The position numbers and the translations under genes are program-made. This document shows positions 1 to 5,094 of a stretch of DNA of 5,094 nucleotides, one piece after another. The notes below the pieces were generated by a model. It worked only from the letters and a program-made list of their open reading frames with translations. It was not told where the DNA came from and ran no database searches. Numbering within the stretch: position 1 is the first letter of the stretch; every line of letters begins with the position of its first letter. Source of the DNA: Crocinitomicaceae bacterium (GTDB lineage Bacteria > Bacteroidota > Bacteroidia > Flavobacteriales_D > Crocinitomicaceae); assembly GCA_023264075.1 (NCBI GenBank), contig JALQTG010000307.1, positions 1 through 5,094 on the forward strand, written 5' to 3'.

Positions 1-1035
1 TTTTATACCGTGCTAGACGAAGAACAAGATAGTCAACTTGTAAGTATTCCAAAAAACGAAAGCTTAGTGCAGCGATTGGATGAGTACTTCTTGAATAAGA
101 CCTCGGCTTCGGCGTTGAAAAAATACTTGGCTTGTCCGCTGGACTTTTATTATCGTTACATCATTGGCCTAGGAGAAGAAGAACAAGTGGAAGAAGATAT
201 CGAAGCCAATACTTTTGGTAGTTTTATCCATGACACATTGGAAATACTCTACCGATCGTTTGCGCGATACGACAAGAATGAGGAAGTCGTTATCCCCAAT
301 AATCCACCTCTTCAGCCATCCGATTACGATAAAATGTTGGTTCGTTTTCCAAAAATACTCAGCGAACAATTCGCAAAACATTTTCAATATGATAAGCAGT
401 ACATTGAAACGGGGAAGAATTATTTGAGTCACCAGATTGCACATCATTTGACTGAAAAATTGCTCCAACGAGAACGCGATGAATTGGTCGAATTGGCTCA
501 GACGAAACCGCCAAGCACATCAAAAGCGTTGTTGTTTATCGACTCATTGGAATCCACATTCGAGCGAGAACTTGAGGTACACGTTGGAACAGAAATAAAA
601 ACAGTCCGCTTGAAAGGATTAATAGATCGTATTGATCGGTATAATGACGAAGTACGCATTATTGATTATAAATCGGGTAAATGCACGCCAGAAGATGTGA
701 CGATTACCGCTGTAAGCGCAAAAAGTGGACGCACTCCTCAGGAACATTTGGCCCGCCTGTTTGCCGACAAGAAACATGTTTTTCAACTACTAACGTATAA
801 CTATCTCTATAAAGGACAGTACCCCAATCAACCGTATCCAGACAAAACGGGTATTATTTCATTGATCAACGTCAATGAAGGACCATTCTATTTGGAGAAT
901 AAACTCACGCCAGATTTTCCATCTTTGATGGAGTTATATGAAGAGGCGCTCATTCATTTAATTCAAGAGATGTATCAACCAGAACTCCCTTTTGAACATA
1001 ACCCATCCAGTAAGTTTTGTAGTTATTGTGGTTGA
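1..1035 (+). CDS. PD-(D/E)XK nuclease, AddB/RecB-like C-terminal part (5' partial)
   Basis: This is the C-terminal nuclease domain of a larger protein; the frame is open to base 1, so the GTG at 10 is an internal valine and the true start lies upstream. In visible residue numbering, a 'SASALKKYLACP' segment at 35-46 is the usual entry to this domain and carries Cys45. G73-xxx-H77 is motif I, G206-LIDRID with Asp209 is motif II, D222-Y-K224 is the catalytic D-x-K, and Q262-xxx-Y266 is the trailing Q-xxx-Y helix. The family (PDDEXK_1 class) includes AddB and related exonucleases that process double-strand DNA ends together with a UvrD-type helicase in the cytoplasm. AddB-type domains bind a 4Fe-4S cluster through one early cysteine and a late C-x2-C-x5-C. 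Here Cys45, Cys340 and Cys343 are present, but the protein stops at residue 344, before the fourth. The domain call is firm; AddB as opposed to another RecB-like nuclease is not, because the N-terminal region is outside the window. Confidence 0.88.
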   Translation, partial: FYTVLDEEQDSQLVSIPKNESLVQRLDEYFLNKTSASALKKYLACPLDFYYRYIIGLGEEEQVEEDIEANTFGSFIHDTLEILYRSFARYDKNEEVVIPNNPPLQPSDYDKMLVRFPKILSEQFAKHFQYDKQYIETGKNYLSHQIAHHLTEKLLQRERDELVELAQTKPPSTSKALLFIDSLESTFERELEVHVGTEIKTVRLKGLIDRIDRYNDEVRIIDYKSGKCTPEDVTITAVSAKSGRTPQEHLARLFADKKHVFQLLTYNYLYKGQYPNQPYPDKTGIISLINVNEGPFYLENKLTPDFPSLMELYEEALIHLIQEMYQPELPFEHNPSSKFCSYCG

Positions 1036-1069
1036 AAAAGGGGTGCGGTTATCCAAGCGATGTGCTTTA

Positions 1070-1214
1070 CAGGTTTCAAGTTGCGGGCACTTTGTTGTAG
1101 ATTCGTAATTCATTTGTAGGGGTTAAAGATTTTTTACGTCTTCAAATAGCGGTGCGTTAATGAGGTAAGAACCTGCAACCTGCAACGCACGAAGTGCCTG
1201 TAACCTGCAACGTG
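1070..1214. repeat. Facing blocks of degenerate heptamer repeats in intergenic spacer
   Basis: The right block contains the heptamer AACCTGC at 1170-1176, 1177-1183 and 1202-1208. A small perfect hairpin (GCAC at 1187-1190, loop GAA, GTGC at 1194-1197) sits between the second and third copies. The left block, 1070-1096, read on the minus strand, has the same kind of heptamers and matches 1188-1214 at 20 of 27 positions; 23 of 27 could pair in RNA if G-U pairs count. A second perfect dyad joins GTGCGTT (1152-1158) to AACGCAC (1184-1190) and competes with the GCAC/GTGC hairpin. The element lies between the nuclease stop and the lipoprotein promoter region. It may be a dispersed intergenic repeat or a transcript-end structure; the function is not known. 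No oligo-T run follows the right block, so a simple intrinsic terminator is unlikely. Confidence 0.6.
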
Positions 1215-1282
1215 AACATCGCTCTATTTGTTAAATGATTGCTAATGTTTCAATTGACGAAGTCCTTGCTGTTAAAACTTTC

Positions 1283-1290
1283 TATATTTA
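1283..1290 (+). promoter_or_regulatory. Possible -7 element of the lipoprotein gene
   Basis: TATATTTA differs in the last base from the Bacteroidota -7 consensus TAnnTTTG. It ends 19 bases before the ATG, almost the same distance as the exact element in front of gcvH in this window. No TTG lies at the usual -33 distance: the nearest, at 1254-1256 and 1266-1268, are too far and too close. It is a weak call. Confidence 0.3.
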
Positions 1291-1309
1291 GGCATAAAAT
1301 TAAATTAGC

Positions 1310-2464
1310 ATGAAAAAAATACTACTCTTAGGTGTCGTAGCCACTCTCTTGTTTTCTTGTGGAACGCCCATTCAAACAGTTAGTTTTAATTATAAACGAA
1401 CTCCACTTAACCCGATTGCTTATCACCAAGGGGTCACTACTTTTAAGCCTCAGGTCGAGTTGACCTATGCTCAAAATGCAGAGATGGAAAGGGAGTTGTA
1501 TGAACAAGAAGTAGCCCGATTAAGAAAAGTCTACGAAGATTCACTGGTGATTTACAATAATACCCCGTTAGCTCAACGCATTGTGCTAGGAATGAAGCCG
1601 CCTACATTTGTAATGCCGGTTCCACCAACAATGCCTTACATGTATGATGCGGCAGACCTAGCTTCAAAAATTAGTATTGATGGAATGACGCGCGGTGAGA
1701 ATAACCCGTTATTAATCAATGTTTTTATGGAGGGTTATCAAGTTGGAAAAATTGATAAAAACGTGAAGACGAAAAAAAGAAAGCAAAACGAAATAGAGTA
1801 CATAGACACTACTTATTCGTATTCTGCAAAAGTGAAACATGAAGCGCGTTTATATGCCCAAGTCATGAATGGTACGGCTGCTGAATACAATCAGTATGTC
1901 CCAGCTACACAGAATTTCAAAACAATATCAGGAAAAGCGTTTAAGGATACGTTGAATGCCTATGACGATATCATTGCTACTATTAAAGCGGAGGAACAAA
2001 AAATTGCATATGATAACATTACACACATCAATGCTTTGCTGAATTCAGAATTTGGGACCTCGGAAATGAAATACAGTGCCCAACTGCACGCTCCAAAATC
2101 TTCCAAAAAACGTGATTTAAGCGATCTCGATGATGCCATTGTTCAAGCTAGAATGGGATTTGAATACCTGAGCAGCGATCCAAATAAAGGGGTGGACTAT
2201 ATGAACAAAGCAATAGGTATTTGGGAGAGTGCGATGCGTGAATATAGCGGGTCTAAAAAAGCTCGAATTAGTCCAGATGTTATGAAAGCGATTCTGAAGA
2301 ACGCTGCTACCGTCGCAATCTATACCAATAATTGGGAATTCGCATTAAAATATATGAACCAATTGAAAGGGATGAAATTAAAGTCTTCCGATCAAGGTCA
2401 TCTTAGTGCTTTGAATGCGCGCTATACAGATTTGAAAAAGCGGTATGATGCCCTTCAAAAATAA
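1310..2464 (+). CDS. Lipoprotein of unknown function with helical C-terminal half
   Basis: This 384-residue protein has a type II signal peptide: KK at 2-3, a hydrophobic stretch at 4-15, and the lipobox L14-F-S-C17. It should be exported, lipidated on Cys17 and anchored in a membrane on the periplasmic side. The residues after Cys17 (GTPIQ) are not the charged surface-export type known in Bacteroidota, so a periplasm-facing outer-membrane location is my inference. A charged helix follows at about 52-80, then a proline-rich linker at 97-110 (KPPTFVMPVPP). The middle, about 115-205, appears beta-rich and has a basic patch at 153-158. The part from about 265 to 384 is helical and looks TPR-like, for example 'NNWEFALKYMNQLK' at 340-353, but no canonical TPR consensus is met. 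The ATG at 1310 places the signal peptide correctly; the leader is A-rich without a Shine-Dalgarno sequence. It is convergent with the coiled-coil gene, 44 bases apart. I do not recognise the family. Confidence 0.85.
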   Translation: MKKILLLGVVATLLFSCGTPIQTVSFNYKRTPLNPIAYHQGVTTFKPQVELTYAQNAEMERELYEQEVARLRKVYEDSLVIYNNTPLAQRIVLGMKPPTFVMPVPPTMPYMYDAADLASKISIDGMTRGENNPLLINVFMEGYQVGKIDKNVKTKKRKQNEIEYIDTTYSYSAKVKHEARLYAQVMNGTAAEYNQYVPATQNFKTISGKAFKDTLNAYDDIIATIKAEEQKIAYDNITHINALLNSEFGTSEMKYSAQLHAPKSSKKRDLSDLDDAIVQARMGFEYLSSDPNKGVDYMNKAIGIWESAMREYSGSKKARISPDVMKAILKNAATVAIYTNNWEFALKYMNQLKGMKLKSSDQGHLSALNARYTDLKKRYDALQK

Positions 2465-2508
2465 GAATGAAGAGTAAAATAATTTCTCCTATTTAGGCAT
2501 GGGTGGCT

Positions 2509-3480
2509 TTACTTTAAGGTGAAGCTATCCTTGCCGATGAGGATGCCGTCTGCGAAGATTTTTACGTTGAAATTTCCTTTTCCAACTTCTCGACCTTGAA
2601 GATTGTGTACAATTGTCATGTCTAGTTGTTGTCCTTGATAGTTGATTTCACGTTTATCGGTGTAAATGATTTCACGACCTCCAACATTTATAACTTGATT
2701 AGGTTTGTCATAAATTACTTTTCCATCAGGGTCGGTCACTTGAAGATAGACCAGCTTGTTACCAATTTTTGCAATCTTGTTTTCTCCAATGGTAAAACTC
2801 GATGAAATCACGTCTACTTTTCCTGCACGCGTTACTTCAGCAGTACTTCCATTTAATCTGTATTTTAGTGCTACTGTATTGAAGTTAAATGCATTCAGCT
2901 GGGCACCCTTAGTGAGTAGTTCTGCATTTTTTTCATTCTGTTCTTGCAGCTCGTTACGCTCCTTTTCTGTTTGGGAAAGCTTGGTGGAAGTTTCGTCCAG
3001 TTTTGAGGTCAGATTAATGTTTAATGTGTTCAATGAATCAATGCGGTATAAGTATTCTTTCATGATGGAACGCAACGTGGAGTTCTCCTTTTTCAAATTA
3101 TTGATTTGACGGAAGCTTCTTTTCTTAGTGTCGCTCAATTCGGCCATTAATTCTTGAATACGGTCCTTCTGTTTGTTCAGACTATCCGATAAACTTGCAT
3201 CTTTCTCAATGAGTTGATCATACGTGTCTAGCATCTTTTGGAAATCTTGTTTTAAATCGGAAGAGGTTTCGTCAATGTATCCGGACAACGCCACATTCAT
3301 TTCTTGCATCTCACTTTCAAGCTGTGCGTTCGTCGTTTGACAGTCGCTGTAAGCACTGGATTCATTGGAATACATCCAGCCCAGAACACCAGCTCCTACG
3401 AGCGATAAAATCGTTAATAAAATCCAAAGCCCAGCCGTAGGCTTTTTTTCTTCAAATTCAGTATTGAAATTTTCTGACAT
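2509..3480 (-). CDS. Membrane-anchored periplasmic coiled-coil protein, function unknown
   Basis: This 323-residue protein has a short acidic N-terminus (1-16), one transmembrane helix at about 17-37, a long charged coiled-coil region at about 48-190 rich in E, K, Q, L, S and N, and a beta-rich C-terminal part at about 196-323. There is no lipobox or evident signal cleavage site, so the simplest topology is N-terminus in the cytoplasm with the rest in the periplasm. The C-terminal part carries phrases such as 'LQVTDPDGKVIYD' and ends 'FADGILIGKDSFTLK'. I associate this style of ending with uncharacterised Bacteroidota coiled-coil membrane proteins, from memory only. Such proteins are sometimes labelled SMC- or ParA-like because of the coiled coil, but no ATPase motif is present here. 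It lies 85 bases downstream of prfB on the same strand, so co-transcription is possible. No operon partner suggests its function; a structural or scaffolding role in the envelope is a guess. Confidence 0.82.
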   Translation of the reverse strand: MSENFNTEFEEKKPTAGLWILLTILSLVGAGVLGWMYSNESSAYSDCQTTNAQLESEMQEMNVALSGYIDETSSDLKQDFQKMLDTYDQLIEKDASLSDSLNKQKDRIQELMAELSDTKKRSFRQINNLKKENSTLRSIMKEYLYRIDSLNTLNINLTSKLDETSTKLSQTEKERNELQEQNEKNAELLTKGAQLNAFNFNTVALKYRLNGSTAEVTRAGKVDVISSSFTIGENKIAKIGNKLVYLQVTDPDGKVIYDKPNQVINVGGREIIYTDKREINYQGQQLDMTIVHNLQGREVGKGNFNVKIFADGILIGKDSFTLK

Positions 3481-3496
3481 AGAACATATTGTTTTC

Positions 3497-3565
3497 TAGG
3501 GTTCGAAATTAAACGTTTCCGAGATATAAAATGGAGAATTTACAAAGTTTAACAGCGAACCTCTA
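3497..3565. repeat. Imperfect inverted repeat filling the prfB downstream spacer
   Basis: On the plus strand GGTTCG (3500-3505), AAA, TTAAAC (3509-3514) faces GTTTAA (3547-3552), CAG, CGAACC (3556-3561). This gives two perfect 6-bp stems separated by a symmetric 3x3 internal loop, with a 32-base apical loop. TAG/CTA at the outer ends adds three pairs after a one-base bulge. It fills the gap between the prfB stop and the coiled-coil gene, ending 16 bases before that gene's ATG. No oligo-U run follows it on the minus-strand transcript, so it does not look like a standard terminator. It could be a 5' leader structure, a processing site or a protein-binding dyad. Confidence 0.5.
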
Positions 3566-4651
3566 CTAATTCCCATATTCCATTAAAAATGCCTTTAAGA
3601 ATTCATTGATATCCCCGTCCATAACGCCATCTACGTTACCCGTTTCATAACCTGTACGTACGTCTTTAACCAATTTATAAGGGTGCATCACGTAGTTGCG
3701 AATTTGTGAACCCCATTCTATTTTCTTTTTGTCCGCTTCAATTTCCTGGCGCTTTTCCATACGTTTGCGCAATTCTAGCTCGTACAACTGAGATTTCAGG
3801 AGCTGCAAGGCTTTTTCTTTGTTTCCTAATTGCGAACGTGATTCACTGTTTTCAATAATAATTCCCGAAGGAGCATGACGCAATCGAACAGCTGTTTCTA
3901 CTTTGTTAACATTTTGACCTCCTGCTCCGCCAGAACGAAATGTTTCAAACGAAACGTCTGCAGGGTTGATGGAAATATCTATGGTATCGTCCACTAAGGG
4001 ATAAACATACACCGAAGCAAAGGAGGTATGCCGTTTCGCATTGGAGTCAAACGGGGATATGCGCACCAATCGGTGTACCCCATTTTCGCCTTTTAAATAA
4101 CCAAACGCAAAATCACCGTCAAATTCTAATGTCACCGTTTTGATACCAGCAACTTCACCATCTTGGTAGTTTAGCTCTTTTATTTTAAAGCCATTTTTTT
4201 CCCCCCACATTATGTACATGCGGAGCAACATACTTGCCCAATCGCAACTTTCCGTGCCACCTGCTCCTGCAGTAATTTGAAGAACAGCGTTTAGTGCGTC
4301 TTCTTCACCGGATAGCATGTTTTTCAGCTCGAGTTCCTCTATTTTTTGAAGTAATTCACTTCTCAAGTCATCAATGTCGGATTCATCACCATCTCCAGCG
4401 GCATAAAACTCAATCAATACTTGAAGGTCTTCCAGTTTTTGTGAAAGTTCTTCGCAAGCGATTACCCAATATTTGAGTTGCCGCGTTTGTTTGAGAACAA
4501 CTTCCGCTTGATTCGGGTCATCCCAGAAAGATGGGTCTTGGGCACGCAATTCTTTTTCGTGAATTTCCGCCCTTTTTTCATCTATTTTGAGATATCCGTA
4601 CAACGCATCAATGCGCCTTATTAATTCTTTGAGTTGGTCGTTGTTTACCAT
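3566..4651 (-). CDS. prfB: Peptide chain release factor 2 (RF2), no programmed frameshift
   Basis: RF2 recognises UGA and UAA stop codons in the ribosomal A site and triggers hydrolysis of peptidyl-tRNA in the cytoplasm. The 361 residues are normal length for the family. The N-terminal helical domain covers about 1-115. The codon-recognition domain contains 'GAGGTESCDWASML' (129-142) and the RF2-specific S199-P200-F201 tripeptide after GVHRLVRI; RF1 would have a P-x-T type motif. The catalytic G244-G245-Q246 lies in 'RSGGAGGQNVNK' (239-250), and its glutamine is normally N5-methylated by PrmC. The C-terminal 'WGSQIRNYV' (313-321) and 'DVRTGYETGN' (330-339) are also typical. The ATG at 4651-4649 gives the expected N-terminus. 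At the position where many prfB genes carry CUU-UGA-C after 'GYL', this gene reads CTC-AAA (4591-4586, L21-K22), so the frame is uninterrupted. It is divergent from gcvH and followed by the coiled-coil gene. Confidence 0.97.
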   Translation of the reverse strand: MVNNDQLKELIRRIDALYGYLKIDEKRAEIHEKELRAQDPSFWDDPNQAEVVLKQTRQLKYWVIACEELSQKLEDLQVLIEFYAAGDGDESDIDDLRSELLQKIEELELKNMLSGEEDALNAVLQITAGAGGTESCDWASMLLRMYIMWGEKNGFKIKELNYQDGEVAGIKTVTLEFDGDFAFGYLKGENGVHRLVRISPFDSNAKRHTSFASVYVYPLVDDTIDISINPADVSFETFRSGGAGGQNVNKVETAVRLRHAPSGIIIENSESRSQLGNKEKALQLLKSQLYELELRKRMEKRQEIEADKKKIEWGSQIRNYVMHPYKLVKDVRTGYETGNVDGVMDGDINEFLKAFLMEYGN

Positions 4652-4655
4652 GCGG

Positions 4656-4663
4656 CAAATTTA
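4656..4663 (-). promoter_or_regulatory. Possible -7 element of prfB
   Basis: On the minus strand this reads TAAATTTG, an exact match to the Bacteroidota TAnnTTTG consensus. It ends only four bases before the prfB ATG, so a transcript from it would be leaderless or nearly so. No TTG lies at the usual -33 distance. It may be a chance match in AT-rich sequence, with the real promoter further toward 4700-4790. Confidence 0.3.
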
Positions 4664-4665
4664 AT

Positions 4666-4703
4666 GAATTCACTGATTAGTTTTTCTGTCACTGATTGAA
4701 TTC
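4666..4703. repeat. Small nested repeat in the prfB-gcvH divergent region
   Basis: GAATTCA (4666-4672) faces TGAATTC (4697-4703) as a perfect 7-bp inverted repeat. Inside and overlapping it, CACTGATT occurs twice as a direct repeat at 4671-4678 and 4690-4697, 19 bases apart. The pair sits where a -33 element or operator for prfB would be expected. The sequence match is certain; any regulatory role is inference. Confidence 0.35.
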
Positions 4704-4768
4704 TTGTTGGAACGGGATATTTTTATGAGATTAATGTGTTATTCTGTTTTAGATATTTCAAAAAATTC

Positions 4769-4776
4769 TACATTTG
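4769..4776 (+). promoter_or_regulatory. -7 promoter element of gcvH
   Basis: TACATTTG matches the Bacteroidota housekeeping -7 consensus TAnnTTTG exactly and ends 20 bases before the gcvH ATG, which predicts a short leader of roughly 14 bases. A TTTT at 4747-4750 lies 18 bases upstream in place of the usual TTTG at -33. The element overlaps a perfect dyad, TTCAAA (4757-4762) and TTTGAA (4773-4778). No Shine-Dalgarno sequence is present between it and the start, only A-rich sequence. Confidence 0.6.
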
Positions 4777-4796
4777 AAGCAAATTAAAGAGCAACT

Positions 4797-5094
4797 ATGA
4801 ACATTCCAGCAAATTTGAAATACACGAAAGATCACGAATGGGTTAAAATTGAGGGTGATATTGCCACTGTAGGTGTTACTGATTTCGCGCAAAGCGAATT
4901 AGGAGATATTGTTTTTGTAGAGGTAGAAACAGAGGGAGAAACGCTAGATCAAGAAGAGGTTTTCGGGACTATCGAAGCAGTTAAAACAGTGTCTGATTTA
5001 TTTATGCCTTTAGGTGGAGAGATTATAGAGTTTAATACTGAAATTGAAGCGAATCCAGAATTAGTGAATACGGATCCTTACGGTGCAGGCTGGA
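4797..5094 (+). CDS. gcvH: Glycine cleavage system H protein (3' partial)
   Basis: GcvH carries the aminomethyl group on a lipoyl arm between the P, T and L proteins of the glycine cleavage system, which converts glycine to CO2, ammonia and methylene-tetrahydrofolate in the cytoplasm. The 99 visible residues begin 'MNIPANLKYTKDHEWVK', a standard H-protein N-terminus. The 'VTDFAQSELGDIVFVE' strand region is at 27-42. The lipoylation site is Lys63 in 'EAVKTVSDL' (60-68). 'NPELVNTDPYGAGW' at 86-99 matches the end of the fold. About 25-30 residues are missing at the C-terminus because the window ends; there is no sign of a break. The ATG is preceded by a good promoter match, and the gene is divergent from prfB. 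None of the other glycine cleavage genes lies in the window. Confidence 0.97.
   Translation, partial: MNIPANLKYTKDHEWVKIEGDIATVGVTDFAQSELGDIVFVEVETEGETLDQEEVFGTIEAVKTVSDLFMPLGGEIIEFNTEIEANPELVNTDPYGAGW

Noticed and set aside
10..12. GTG at the left edge as the nuclease start codon
   Set aside because: The frame is open from base 1 (F-Y-T before it), and the visible part holds only the C-terminal nuclease domain, so the gene starts upstream.
1060..1119. 19-codon ATG frame in the spacer after the nuclease gene
   Set aside because: It is very short, overlaps the repeat block, and has no supporting leader or recognisable peptide.
1172..1212. CRISPR array suggested by repeated CCTGCAAC units
   Set aside because: Units are 7-9 bases, partly tandem and without spacers of regular length; no cas gene is present.
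2465..2508. Bidirectional terminator between the convergent lipoprotein and coiled-coil genes
   Set aside because: Only weak, AT-rich pairing with several mismatches is possible (for example GAG/CTC around 2472-2488), with no GC-rich stem and U run.
2756..3109. Plus-strand 117-codon frame inside the coiled-coil gene
   Set aside because: It is the antisense shadow of a convincing minus-strand coding region, with a serine- and phenylalanine-rich composition typical of reversed coiled-coil sequence.
3543..3551. TAAACTTTG on the minus strand as a -7 element for the coiled-coil gene
   Set aside because: It has three instead of two bases between TA and TTTG, and no -33 element is visible; it lies within the inverted repeat.

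Overview
The window looks like chromosomal core sequence from a member of the Bacteroidota, probably near the Flavobacteriales. The reasons are a moderately AT-rich composition, starts without a Shine-Dalgarno sequence behind A-rich leaders, an exact TAnnTTTG -7 promoter element in front of gcvH, and a GcvH and RF2 of the type I associate with that phylum. The rank below phylum is a guess. No transposase, integrase, tRNA, rRNA or CRISPR array is visible.

Layout. (1) Bases 1-1035, plus strand: the 3' part of a PD-(D/E)XK nuclease of the AddB/RecB-like class; the gene begins before the window. (2) Bases 1036-1309: a 274-base spacer with degenerate heptamer repeats (AACCTGC type) in two facing blocks, and a weak promoter for the next gene. 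(3) Bases 1310-2464, plus strand: a lipoprotein of unknown function. (4) Bases 2509-3480, minus strand, convergent with it: an inner-membrane-anchored coiled-coil protein with a beta-rich C-terminal region, function unknown. (5) Bases 3481-3565: a spacer almost filled by an imperfect inverted repeat. (6) Bases 3566-4651, minus strand: prfB, peptide chain release factor 2, encoded as one uninterrupted frame without the programmed +1 frameshift site. (7) Bases 4652-4796: a divergent promoter region. (8) Base 4797 to the end, plus strand: gcvH, glycine cleavage H protein, cut off by the window end.

The genes do not form one pathway. They cover DNA recombination/repair (nuclease), translation termination (prfB), one-carbon metabolism (gcvH) and two envelope proteins of unknown role. 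prfB and the coiled-coil gene run in the same direction and may be co-transcribed; prfB and gcvH are divergent. I did not find a convincing new multi-gene system. The points most worth checking are the nuclease C-terminus, which stops just before an expected iron-sulfur cysteine that is present in another frame, the facing heptamer repeats, the dyad between prfB and the coiled-coil gene, and the two unknown envelope proteins.
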